A DNA stretch of 64,000 nt from Sphagnum compactum (Eukaryota > Bryophyta > Sphagnopsida > Sphagnales): positions 17,043,872 through 17,107,871 of the forward strand of contig OZ234497.1 of the NCBI GenBank assembly GCA_965153455.1, written 5' to 3'. Of this stretch, positions 10,650 through 23,900 are shown in pieces. Made by a program: the position numbers and the translations under genes. The notes beneath the pieces are model-generated. The model saw nothing but the letters and a program-made list of their open reading frames with translations. It was not told where the DNA came from and did no database searches. Positions within the stretch are counted from its first letter, which is position 1. Each line of letters opens with the position of its first letter.

Positions 10650-12790
10650 TCAAATTTCTGAACCTAAGATTTAGGAAGGACCAATGATGTGAAGACAAGA
10701 AAAAAAAACATCTTTTGGGATTTCTTTGGAAATTCACCATTGTCACGTATAATCATGTTGGTTTGGTGTGATTTTTATGCCTTTGAGTTCTTAAGGAGAA
10801 TACCTACATGTGTGGGAAATTTTAATATAATTCAAAATAAGAAAAATAAAAGGTTTTCCATAGATATGGAAAAAGGGTGTGTGTGTGTGTGTGCAAACCC
10901 AATTTTCATCAAAATTTTGGCATCTCAATGATTGTGTTGATATACACCTATTTTTATAAGCACAAGTGGTAAGAATGTCACGTCATCAACACATATGGAC
11001 CACACCATTAATTTTTTATTTTTTATTGTAATTTATGAATGAAAATTACAAAAATGGGAATTCATGTTGAATGAAACGTTTATTTTGACTTTGTGTGGTT
11101 TGGGGTTGTACATATGATTCATTCTTGGTATTGAAATATTATCCATAAGTCATTGTAAGGAAGGGATTGTGAGGAAGTGTGTGATTTGACTAATAATCCA
11201 ATGGGACATACAACTTGTGGATTGATCATTCCCCACACTTGTGCATATTGTAATGTAAAATCCTTGGCTGAAAATTTACATGCCTTCTTTCGTTTAAGCA
11301 ATTAGTCCCAAAGGTTATAACCAATTGAGTTAACGATTAGGAAGGCTAATGTCTAATTCGTTTGTGCACTATAGTTCAATTTGATTTCATAAACATAAAT
11401 TCGAATAATAAGTTTGAATATGTAGTTTAGGGGTATGTTGGAACCTTTTATTGGCATTGTTTGTGGGTTGTATCAAAAGGTGATGATTAGACCAACTTTA
11501 TTGTTTGGTTGTGGTGATGAAACTAAGTTGATGACTAATAGATATAGTTATTATGTTCAAAATGCACCCCATGTTTGTTTCGCCCTATGGAATCTTTTTG
11601 GTGGGTGCATGTGCTTTAAATTAACATTAGGTTTAACTTGTACATTCAACATCCTTTAAAAATTAAGGTTTGGAACCTAGGATTAAGTATAGAAATTATT
11701 ATGGAAGCGTTGATGGATTCATAAATAGGGAACACTTTAGGCACATGTGGTAATGGTGGGTTTACAATGTGAGGGGTTCAATTCTAACCATTAATTCACC
11801 ATCATCATCATTAAGAAAAGAATCTTTCAATTTAGATTTGGATTCAGTTATTAGGTAATTACATATTGTTCCACCATTGTTGTTTGGACATTGATGAACT
11901 TTATGGAGCCTCTAGGGGGCCTTGTTGGTATTTGAGGCAATTGGCATTACTAAGTTGAGCGATTTCATCCAAAAATTTGATATCTAGTGTAATATATAAC
12001 ATATGCATAATCCATCGATGCTCACACCTTCATGACGTTGAATGTATTATAATTCGACATTTGAAATGGCCATCAATGGATGATTATCATGAATTCAAGT
12101 GTGCCCATATAGTTCAAATTAAAAAGTGTTTAGTGTATTGATCAATTCTGTTTCCATCACTATAGATACCGTAACCCAAAGTGTTGTTATGACTATAAGT
12201 GTAATTATAACAATTCCCAATAGTAGTTGGGCTAACGAAAGTGAAATGGTAGTGATACAACCACTGAAAGTGATGGTGTCAACCTTTTCATTAATGGACA
12301 AGGCCTTTTGCTAGCATTCAACCCTATTGTTGAATTTTTTAAAAAGTTGCAAAGAAATTAACAAGGGGTTCAAACAAAAAACTATGGTGCTTGTAAAGAT
12401 TTTAACATAAGTGACATGAAAATTTACAAAAAGCATACACATGAATGAAAAGGTTAATCATTGTGACACAATGAATCAAAACAACACATGTTGTCCAATT
12501 TTGGTATGGGATTTTGAACAAAGAGTTTAGGTGACAAATGTGGGATGTTATATTACTTCAATTCACATAACTTACATTAACAAATGTGCTTCAATTGTCA
12601 AAACACATCAAATTAAACATGGTGGAGGAAGATGTGATGACTTTTGGATTTAATAAAGATAACTTGAGGAATTTTTAACCTCGTTGGTTCAAAAGTCACA
12701 CGGTCAACCAAATAAATTCATGCCATAAAAGTCCAAGGGGGATAAACCAAAACAAAGTAATGCATCGCCATCATATTTTGTTAAGTAAGG
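10650..12790. other. AT-rich spacer, no gene seen
   Basis: Only short open frames without family signatures are present. A short (GT)n run occurs at about 10878-10893. Some stretches (for example 11435-11660 and 12120-12300) have moderately long open frames, but I recognise no domain in them. Confidence 0.5.
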
Positions 12791-12800
12791 AGGAAAGGAA

Positions 12801-12854
12801 AAATGTTGGAAATGTGGTGGCCTTCGAAGAAAAAAGGATTGCCCTAATCCACCT
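12801..12854 (+). pseudogene. Gag-like zinc-knuckle relic
   Basis: The frame reads K-C-W-K-C-G-G-L-R-R-K-K-D-C-P-N-P-P. This is the spacing of a retrotransposon CCHC knuckle (C-x2-C ... DCPNP) in which the His position is replaced by Arg. Flanking frames contain stops. It most probably marks the degraded Gag of an LTR retrotransposon, but no protease, integrase or LTR could be identified nearby. A chance match cannot be excluded. Confidence 0.4.
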
Positions 12855-12869
12855 CAAGTCACCACCTCC

Positions 12870-15800
12870 AACTTTAACCTTAGTCAACTATGTTCTCATT
12901 CTAAAGTTTATGGCACGATGTGAATCATTGTTCACCCTGCTTTCAAAACTACAACAAAGTTAATCACATATGACCAATGTTGGGAAAAATCAAGGTTTTA
13001 GAAAAGGCGAATTATAATATAGTGGTAACTTATACTATCCATGATAAATAATCATGCCTTGTAAAAATAATTCAAATTTAACTTATGTAACCAATAACTA
13101 ACTAATAATTATCTAATTAATAAATGATTGGTAACTTATAGTAAATAATTAATAAGTATGTGATCAATAATTAATTCTAATTAATATTAATCCACATCCG
13201 ATCTAAAAATATATGGGTTAATAATTATGTGGACATTATGGCATAAAAGGTTGTAGTTAATTTTTGGAAGGCAAAAGTTAACCCACAAATGGACCAAAGT
13301 TGTCCATTTTATGGTCCAAGTTCAAATGGAATTAAGATGAATAAAAATACACAAGTTTTAAAATGTGATCAGTTGCAAAGAATCTAGATGTGAGCAATCA
13401 ACATTTTATATAAGTTTGTTTGATGTAAAAAAACTAATAAAAACCACACTTACCACTTTGGGTACGTGTTTTTTGAAATATTTTTGGAATATTTTGAAAA
13501 AAAATAAAAAAAATCTTGCGACCTAAAAAAAGGTTACATTATATTTTATGTAAATATATGTTTTAGGAATCTCCCCCAAAATATGGCATGTTCAAATAAT
13601 ATTCCCAAAAATAAAATCCTCATAATGTTGAATAACATGCATTACAATATTTAACAAAATTTTTGAGTATTTTATCAGCATTAAATTTAATTCAAATCAT
13701 ACCACGTTTTTCCACATTATATTAACAACATATTTATGTAAAACATTTACCATTTTCCACGTTCAAATTAATTTTTGACCCAAGAATGTGAAACACAAAC
13801 CGCTTATTACATTTATAATGATTTTTATTAACTTGTTTGCACCTTATTACCCAAGCTTCTATGAATGGCCCATGGCAAAAGATCACAATGCTTATTTGGC
13901 AAGAACAGTCACAAGTTTATTAGGAGGTATTTTATTTAAAAATTTGTCATTGTTTATGAAGTCTAACATTTTGAATTATTTGGATTGAACCTAATGACAA
14001 GGTTTTCAAACAATTCATGTGGTTAGAGGATAAACTCAAAGAGGTATTTTGGTTTCATTTTATCAAAATTATTTATGTTAGTTTGGAATAAAATAATTAG
14101 ATTAATTCAAGAAAATAGCAATAAATCCAAACTTATAAAATCTATTTTTATTGTAATGATTACTAAATTGATAAACCTTCACTTTTTAAACTTTACTTTT
14201 ACCTACATTTTAGATACACTTATAAAAGCTCCCTTTTAAAGTGAAGTTAAATATTATATTTCACATAAAATGATTAAAAATAATAAAACTGATCATATAT
14301 ATTTTTATAAAAATATAATGATCATAAGACTATAAAATAAAGATTACTTTAACTTTATTTTTACCTTTAAATACTTCTGATTTTAAAAAAAATAAATATT
14401 AATTCAAAATTAACAATGGGGTTGGATTTTTCCCTTAAATTGTCAAAAATTAAAGACTCTAGTAGAATTTTTAAAAAATGTTATTGCTAGTGTGAAATTA
14501 TAACACATTAAGACTCAAAAACAAAAACATTTTGATATATTTTTATTGAATGAACAAAATATATACAAGGAAGATTTATATTATGTTCAAATTTTACTAA
14601 TAATTTATACTAGTAATTGATAAACCTTCACCTTCTTTACCTTTATTTTTACCTTTATCTCACATATAATTAGAAAAGCTCCTTTTTTTGAAGTGAATTT
14701 CAATATAATATTTTACATAAAAATTATTATATATATATGATCACACAATCGAAATTTAAAACTTAATTTAACTTTATATTTATCTTCAAATGATTTTTTA
14801 TCATATTTTTCAAAAAATCAATAAAAAATTATTTATTTTTAAATTAAAAAATTTTCACCTTTATATAATTGTTTTTTCATGTAAGATTTTTTCAAATATT
14901 ACATTACATTCTTCCCAATTTAAATGTTTGAGGATAATGATTTATTTAATTTATTTTAAAATATTTTTACAAGGTATAAATCATAGGTATAAATAATGAA
15001 AGTAAGAGCTAATGCAAATAGAATAATAATATTTGAATATTCTAAAAAAATATGAATTATATTTAATTATATGTTATTTGAATTGACATTATATAACCTT
15101 GTATTAATCCAAAGGTTTTTCCTTAACCATGAGATTTTAGTTGGAAAATAAATAATGGGTTTAATTTGTTTCTGGCATTGACGTTAACATAAACTTCATT
15201 AAGCCTTATGAAAGCCATCGATTAAATGATAACTTGTAATGTATATTTGTAAAATTTTTATGAAGTTTGGGTTAAATCCAAAGAGGTTAACCCTAGACAC
15301 ACCAATTCAACTTTTATTCACAACCTTAAATGGAAGTCTAGTCCAATTACTTGTCCATGAATGGGATTATAAATTCAATCATTGGAGTGAAACTTTAAAA
15401 ATGTTCACAAATTTTAATAATTTTTTTTAGCTAACATCAATTGAAGGACATGGTGAGATAACAAACGTACATTGAACTCATCTTAGATTAACAAGTGCTA
15501 TTAAATGTTGGATGCAGAAAATTTCACCCAAAAAAAAAAAGGATTTTTGACTTGACACAAAACATGCAATTTCATGTGGCACTTTTAGTGACAAAATTAG
15601 GTATTCATAAATGAAATTCAAATGAAAAATTTGGGTTTTCAAGTTAGGATGGAGCCTTGGAATCTTCAAAATGTGAATTTGATAAATTATTGAAATGGGC
15701 AACAACTATATAGTAGCTAATGCTATAATTCCTGGGGGATGTTTTTTTTAAAAATTTTGGTGAAAATTTTCCAAATTGGCAAGAATCTAGTGATTTTTTT

Positions 15801-17270
15801 GATTTTTCATCACCAAATTTCAAAAAAATACAAATAAAAAATCATTAAATTCTACGTTAAGTTATATTAAGTGGCCAAAAATATAAAAGGATGTTACATT
15901 TTTTTAAAAATGATATGTTTTTATTGCCAAATTGAATTAAATCACTCATACAAATGATTGCCATTCGTCCACATCACAAAATTGAAAGAAAAAATCCTTG
16001 TTCTTGAGTGAACTCATAAATGGATTTCCAAATATAATTCTCCTTATTACCTTCTTGCAATCTCTACCATCCTCATTGAAGCATTTGAATGTGGGTCTAC
16101 CTTTATACTTGTTGTTCATAGAAGGATATTTTATTGATTTTAAAGAATTAAGAACAACTCATTGAAAACTTTCATGGAATGAAAGCCAATGATGGATATT
16201 AGTAGGGCTAAAATAAAGAATAGTTAGAGTTTGAGAGCTTGTTCATGGAATGCTCAAATTTACTTCTTCTTTTAGTATTTGCAAATCCTTTTCATAAGAT
16301 TTGAATGGTTTTGTTCGTATAACACTTTTTGAAACCATAAGCATGGACATGTGGAATTCATTGCCAAGTAATTTTTTCATTTTAAAATATATTATTTAGT
16401 GTTTCTTAGGCCCCTTAACCAAGGCAACTTCAAATCCATCATTGCTTTTGGAGTTGAATCATCAAATATTGTGGATGGTTTTGTGTTTCAACAAAAAAAT
16501 TCTGATTTTAGGAAGTGAATTTGAAGTCTACGATGAATTTTAGTTCAACTTGTTGTAGGTTCTTATTGTTTCTTAAGATGCATGAATTAGACAAGTTGAT
16601 AATCAAACACTTCATGTATTAGAAAGGTTAATTTTTTTTGGACATTCTTTTATTTGCCTTTGAGTTCAATGAGGTTTGTAAATTGTCGATTTGTGCACTC
16701 ATAGCTATGAAGATCACTCCAAAAGATAGGAAATGAAAAGATATAGGGTCTTGAAAACAAGATAGGATGATTAACGTTGAATTATCATCTTATAAAAAAC
16801 AATTTGTGATTTGGAAACTTAATTGTCACCACTTTGCACCCCTATCTCATCTTTCAGTGGCATCCGCAAAGTAAGGAAATTTTACTAAATTTGGGTATGA
16901 AATGCTGAAACTTGCTTTTAATGCACAAGGTAAGGTTCGAGAGTAATAATTATAGTAGTTGCACAGGTAGGAGCAGTGAAAATATATGTAGCAGGCAGCA
17001 GTGGAGGCGCTCAGGAAAAAGGGGATGAAACTCAGTTTACCACCAAAATTGGTGGGAAAACTAGTTCGGGTCCTAATTATTTCGTTTTGTTAAAATTTCA
17101 TTCCCAGTTACACATTTGATGGCCTATTATGCCGAAACTGGCCGTTCTTGCCCCCTAATCGCCTGACTTTTGGATAACCCAATTGTAGGCACAATTAGGT
17201 GACAACAGTGCTTGGTCCATAAGTACTTCTATTTAAAATAAAAATAAAAATAAAAATAAGAATTTAAAGT
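12870..17270. other. Very AT-rich spacer
   Basis: No gene is supported. The composition is extremely A/T-rich with many poly-A/T and ATT/TTA runs. Repeated phrases such as AAACCTTCACTTTTTA and TTTACCTTTA near 14170-14370 and 14620-14790 suggest a diverged duplication. An AAAAT-type pentanucleotide run lies near 17237-17260. Confidence 0.55.
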
Positions 17271-17276
17271 AAATTG

Positions 17277-17301
17277 GTAGGTAGGTAATCAGATACCTAC
17301 C
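17277..17301. promoter_or_regulatory. Paired GGTAGGT / ACCTACC motifs upstream of the AAA+ gene
   Basis: GGTAGGT (17277-17283) and its reverse complement ACCTACC (17295-17301) lie at the upstream edge of the genic segment, about 660 bp before the proposed start codon. ACCTACC is the plant AC-element core. The same words also occur in gene-free spacer (9365-9390, 54275-54283), so a regulatory role is only a suggestion. Confidence 0.25.
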
Positions 17302-17489
17302 TAAGTAGCTTGTTGAATTAATTGGAAATTATAATTGATTTTATTTATTTCTCTCTTTTCTTCTCTCTTTGTGGCGTTCTTATGAGAAAATAAAATCGCC
17401 ACCTGATAACCACCGCAATCAGGTGGCAACTGCTGCCTCTTTTGCCAATAAAAAGCCACCTAATTGTCGCGCTGAAAGAGTGTCTGAAA

Positions 17490-17497
17490 TTAGGGTT
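17490..17497 (-). promoter_or_regulatory. Telo-box-like motif in AAA+ gene leader
   Basis: TTAGGGTT (AACCCTAA on the opposite strand) lies in the GC-richer leader region about 470 bp before the start codon. Telo-boxes are known plant promoter/leader elements, common in genes active in dividing cells. Function here is inferred from the motif only. Confidence 0.35.
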
Positions 17498-17961
17498 AGA
17501 CTCCCCAAGAGGCAGCTCCCGCGCACGCGTCGAGGCCTTCGCAAAGGGAGATGCAAACAGCTGCTGCTGCGGACGCTCTTTTGCCAACTTCGCAAATACC
17601 CGTTCGTGTTCATCATCTGCGTCGCAATTAAGGTTCCGTTGCTTCGGCTGTTTGCAAATTCGTTTTCACCACATGCTTAGCTCTCAACAGATGGTTTTTT
17701 TTGTTGCTCGTCGTCATTCTTTTGTTGTGGAGTTTTGTGGTTTTGTGAGCAAGGAAGTTCCTTGTTGCGTGTTGTTGTGTTGCAATTTCTTGATCAGTTT
17801 TGGAGAAAAATCATGTGCTACTTCTCTGTTCATTTCCTGTTTCTGGCTATGTGATGTGATGTTGTTTGCCGTGTAATTGCCGTGTGTATTGTTGTCCAGC
17901 TTTTGGTTTCGGCATTCGAGATCGGTTTGACGAGTTGGTGCTGTTGAGGATTTTTGTGGTC

Positions 17962-20900
17962 ATGATCACGGCAGCGCCTTTGGTGCCGGATCCTGAAAGG
18001 ATCCGCGCCGACTTGCTGGTTGTGTTGCGGGATTTCGAGTCCGAGCTTCAGCAGGTACAGTCTTCGACTGCGGGAGTGGTGAGCAATGGGGTGGAGGGAG
18101 TCGGAGTTGGGGCCGCGGGAGTCCCCCCTTACAGTGAGGCCGAGTGGCTGGCGCACCTAGAGCTTAAGTTCGTGCTGCGCGCCCATCGGATGGAGGTTTT
18201 GAGGTCGTTGGGAAGAGCGCTGTGTGGGACAGTGTCTGAATCGGGCGCCGCGGCTACGCAATCCTATGCTTCGTAAGTCTGTGTATGGTTGGAGGTTTCT
18301 TTCGATTTTTGTGTTCAGAAATTGGTCTGTTTGTACTGCTGTGCTGAGAAGAGATTTTGTGTGTTTTTAACTTCGCTGTCATGCAAGAGGATCCTTAAAC
18401 CCTAGTTAGGTAGAGAGAGTGGTTAGCGCAGGGCTGGACTTTCTTGGCATTTTGTGTGGGGCAGCAATCCTGTTGCTACGTGCTGCTGCCAAAGCTGCAG
18501 GAGCTTCATGCCCTATTCACGCACAGCTCATTTTTCTCTAATCATGTAATGGTGGCACTTCTTTTCCATGATGTTTCTGCTCTTGTACCAGGGCTATGAA
18601 GACTTAGTGAAGCATCATGGTGCTAGTCTTTTCGGCACTGGGATGTGTGCTAGTGCTGGTCTTTTGGCACTGGGATATGTGCCAGTGCTGGTCTTTTGTG
18701 CACTGAGAAAGGCAAGGGATGACCAGCATTGTCCCTTGCTGAATAACACTTGCAGATGTTCCTGAATTTAGCAGCATAGATGACATGGTTAGCTTGCCTC
18801 CTCAAATGGAAGCCCATGGGACAACACCTGTACTATGTCAATGAGCAGGAGCTGTAGAAGTTTCTACTTGGGTAGTAGGATTCAAAGGTCCTGTTGTTTG
18901 GTTGGTGTTTTGCATACCTTTCAGTAGGGTGGTGTAACTTTGTGCAGCAAGGAAGCTTTGATGCTCATTGAGGACATCCTTGGGAAGATTGAGGCCCAAG
19001 CAGAGGCGCTCCTGTCAGCTGCAGATGTTAGTATGCACCCTTTGGTGCTGCAGCTTGCAGGAAGGTACCAGCTAACAGCCAGTGAATCTGACCTTTTTCA
19101 ACTGCTCTTTGTGCGAGGCGCATCAAAGTCACCTTCAGTAAGGGCATTCTTATGTGGGTTTCATTCCCCCTCCTTTCAGCAACATTGTAGCTTTTGTGCA
19201 GTTCCATAAGAATTTGTGAATGGCAATGAATCAATGGTGAGGCTGCTAGTTAACTAATTTGCTGTTCTTGTTTAAGTTGGTCACTATAACACAATAACCT
19301 GAAGCAGACTGAAGCATTGTTTCTGATGAATCGTAGATTCCTGACTAGTTTCAGGGATTTTTATGGTCATGGAGGCATGTGCCACTGCATGGATACCTCT
19401 TGAATGCATGAATTGAAATGCTGGAAAGTACAGTGATTTTTGAACTGTGGAGATTCTAGGGTTCTGAAGGTTCAGCAATGCAGGGCCTAGACAGGATGAC
19501 AAGGAAATGGCTATGGAGCTCTGTGGAATGAGTGTGTTGGAGGTGGAGGAATTTCTGGATGACAAACGCACTCACATGGTTGAGGGCATCATTGTGGGTC
19601 AGGTATCCATCTCCTTCTTGTTTCTGAACTTGTCTTTATTGTCTGGAGACTTGTTGATTCACTAGATACAGTATGTGCCTGATGTTTATGTTAGAAATCT
19701 AGAGAGCTGTGGCTCTTGGCATTGCAACTCATTGTGCGTCTTGGCAGGATAGACTATGCCATGTGTGCAACAATGGACAATAATTTGGTGATGATTTGTG
19801 GATGGCTCATATGCAATTGGGCCTTTGGTGTATGTAGAAGAAGAGGGAATGATACAAGGATATTACATTTCTGTGTTGTGTCTAACACTCCTGTTATTCT
19901 CAGGATGATTATGAAGGCAAGACCATCCGCATGACAAATGAAGCAGTCTCTGTGTTGTTATTGAGACCATTGAAGACAGAGCAGCGACTAAAGTTGAGCA
20001 AGACAGAGCTCCTTAGTGTGATGGAGTCATTGCAGGTATTTTATCCCATCACATTAATGTGAATTTTGGGCCCATCTTTTCCAGCATTGTTCAATCTCCA
20101 CATTTCTAATGTGCCAAAGACAGTGCAAGGAATTTTGTTGAACTCCTATCCTTGTACAATGCATTGATTAACAGTCCAGATGGGGCTGGCAGGCTGAAAC
20201 TGCTACAGATGGCATGGCAGTGGATGCTGTCGGTATCTTAAGCAGTACTGGAACTGAAGATAAGGTTTCCTTATCAGATATTGGAGAGCCAACCCTTGCT
20301 AATATGGCAAATGCGGAGCCAGGTTTGGCGGAGAGCAGGAAACGAAAGTTTGGGGAGGTGAATGACTTGGATGATATAGCAGCAAAAGTTGATCAGCTAG
20401 ATGAGCTGGTGAGAGAAGAAATGGGTTCTCAGAGGAAACGTGCTGCTATTCTGGTGAATGGTGGAAACTCAGAGGTGGACACAAACATTGGGCTAGAAAC
20501 CTTACTTCCTGGAGTAACAGGTATATTGCTGTGGAATTTTGAACCATGTTGATTTTCATGTTGATCTGCAATATGCATAATGTGCCAGAGGATTATTTCC
20601 ATTTTCTGCTCTCAAGTTTTCTTGCATTTGCCTGATTTTTTGTAACTGTTGAGAGTCTGTTGAGGTGAATCTAAGAGTATTTGATGAAAAATCTGACTTT
20701 CAAACTGTCTTCCTCAGTTGGCATATGACATGTGGTGCCTCATTGTTCTGACAGGCACGACAACATCTGTACAAGCAGATGAGGATCCTAAGAGTTTCAA
20801 GGGGGAGCTGCGCCCTTACAGCTCAAGTCTTGAGTATTTAGATGATGCATTTCAAGTGCTTGCACTGATGCTTCGAATTGCTAAAGCTCGCCATAAAGAG

Positions 20901-23900
20901 GAAATGAAGGAGGCTTTCAATGATGAGCGTCCTTGGTATGATGCATATCGCACATCCAAGGTTGGCTGGATTCCTCTTGCAAGAATACTTGTGAAAAAGT
21001 TGTTTCCTTTGGAAGTTCTTTCAAGGAGTGCCATGTACTTGTGGTCTTGAACTTGTGGATTGGTTTGTTTTGGAGAAAGTTTGGGAATGTGTATGTGCCA
21101 GAAACTTCAAGATGGCCCAAGACCATACAGTCACCTTGATTTTGGTTTGCACGCTTTGGCTTTGTGCTCAAACCTTGCACCTGCATAAATGCCTCAGCTG
21201 GATTGTCATCTGTAGTGTTCTGAGAGTGTTGTCTCTCCTCCCATGATCTAGGTTTCTAGCATACGGGAACTCCGAGCAAAACTGCGATTTGTTCAAAACA
21301 GGCTGCAAGAAAGGATGAAGCTCACTGAGGATGGTCTTAAGGATGGTGTAACTCAGCTTCCTCGCCTTGAGGTGAGGATCTTTCACTTGTTGGTATGCTA
21401 GCGTCCACTAACCCTGATGCACAAGCTTGCCACTAAATTCTAGAGACCCACAGCACAAGGGCTGTTTTAAAGGTGACCTTCTTTTGGTACATGTCAGGCA
21501 CTTGCACGGAAGCTGGGACTGGATGAGTTTGAGAAGGGAGTTGTTGTGATGCTTACAGGTACTTTGATTGACCTTCAGTCTTATGGATAGATATTATGAG
21601 TTCCACTTGAAGCAATCCTTGTTTGTTAAAATCTGAAGACATTGGTTAGGAAGGATTGTGGTCCAGGAGGTTGGCAGACTGTTTAGGGCTATTCTTGAGT
21701 ATTTCTGACTTCATGTGCGAAGCTTTATTCACTAATATGCTGATGGTGGCAGCTGTTTCTATTTCACCTGTTGTGAAAAGTATATTTGAAGCTGAAAATG
21801 GTGATGGTAGCTACCGGCGCAGTAGTGAAGCAGTCCAGGTATTTGTGTGTCTTTGCCTTTTCTTAACATTGCAAGGCATGGCAATGTCTATTACTTCACA
21901 GGAGAAGTGGAGCTAGTGTTGAGTTTGGGAATTATACAGTCACAGCATTTTTAATCTAGGTTTAGGAATGTCTGAATATGCTTGAGTAAATGTCTGATGA
22001 GTATCATTTGGCATTGTGGCAGGTTAAAGACATTCTCATTGTCTACTTCGACTCGTTCAAAGAACAGGTCCTTAATTTGGTTATACCTCCAGTTAGTATG
22101 ATCGTGAAATTTGATGTAGATAGTGATGTTTGCCTGGAAGGACTAGTTGATTTTAAGGTTTTTCTGATGGTCCTGACCAATTCTGATGAAGATTAATCAC
22201 CTTTGTAGGTTTTAGCACGGACATACTTCTACAAATCAAGCAGGCTGGTGGCAAGAGGTTTGATAAAAATGCGCACAGCCTCTTACACACGTGGTGGGGG
22301 AGATTTAATGGACCAGCAAGTTGAGCTTGATAGACGCATGCTGGATTGGATTGTGGGCCTCGACACTGAGATGAATGAGCTTGTGGAGGGCAGCCATCTG
22401 TATAAGCCCAAGGTTGGGTACTGCCTTGATTTCTTTGTTGCTCCTGTTTTGGTTACAGTGCTGCTGTTGACACTCCAATGTTCCCTGTTTCTTTGTGGGT
22501 AGTTTCATTTATAGGGTTTGCTTGCTTTTCTCAGTCATTGTGCTCAGAGAAAAAAAAACCTTGTGATTATGGTTCTAAGGAAGTTATTCTTATGATGCCT
22601 TTGACAAGAGAGTCTGTGACTGTTTGCAGGTTGCAATGGAGCAGGTGGTGCTACCAGAGGAGCAGAAAGAGATGCTTCTGAAAACAGTTGACAACTTTGC
22701 AAAGTTTAGGCAGTACAGGAAGAGGGCAGGTCTAGAGGACATAATGAGCTATGGTGCAGGTTTAGTTATCATGCTGTGTGGGGCCTCAGGCACAGGGAAG
22801 ACCATGACAGTAAATGCTGTGGCACACCATCTTGGTGAATCTCACTGCCCTTCATATGGAAGAACATTCTAATGCATGTCTGCTTCTATGAACATGTTCT
22901 CCATTGGAAGTTCGTCCTGTTGGGTATGTACCTTCCATATCCATGTTCAAGTAAACTCAGTTCTGCACTGTTGGATCTTGTTGATAAACCCTGGCTTTGT
23001 TTGTGTCTGTGTGTATCAGGCAAGCGGGTGCTCCTTGTGGACTTCCATTCTCTGCACACAGCAGCAGGGGGTAATAGCCGTGATGATCATTCCTCTGATC
23101 TGCGTGGTCTCTTCAGGGATGCTGATATGAATGATGCCATCATTTTTTTTGACGAATGTGAAGCTATCTTTGCTCAGGTCTAAAACCTGGACCACTTAAT
23201 AGTCAACAAATATAGGGGGTTCATTTCCTATATGTTGACTTTTCAATCTTTTGCTTGTTCTTGATGCTCACAAGCTGTCATCATAAGTTGGGTTCAAATG
23301 CTGCTTCTTATCACAAGGGATATAGATAGGTTCTCTGTTGGCTGTGCTTAGTCCATTTCTAAAAATACCACAAAAATTCTTGTAGAGGTTTGCACACACT
23401 AATGATTCACTGGATGCCACAGAGAGAACGTGGGGGTGATAGGATGCTCAACTCACTGCTAACTGAGATGGAGCGGCATGAGGGTATCATTATGCTGGCT
23501 ACAAACCGCCCACTGGATTTGGATGAGGCTATGCATCGACGAATCACGTATGCAGTTCTTGGTTTAATCTTTAGTATGTGGTTGTATCAGGGCATTTCCT
23601 AAGGTTTGAGTCTGCATTAGGTCACCAAGCTTAGAGGAGAAGCTAGAGAAGGAAATGGAGAGGCCCCAGTTTAGCATTTGCAAAAATTGAAACTGTGGAG
23701 ATATAGCTTTTTTCTCATACTTTTACTTTGGTTGGACAGGTGTGTCAGTGAATTTCATGCACCAGATCACACACAGCGGCGTGCGATATGGAAGCTGGCC
23801 TCAGAACGGCTTCCAGTTACTGATAACATTGATTGGGATAGAATTGCTCTGAGGTAAATTTTCTGGTGCCCCAGCTGTGCAGCCCCTTCAACTGAATGCA

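Noticed and set aside
18568-18765. Possible AAA+ gene exon beginning GYEDLVKHHG
   Set aside because: From the AG acceptor it would hit a stop in the phase set by exon 1, and it is made of a triplicated unit; the exon at 18948 closes the phase.
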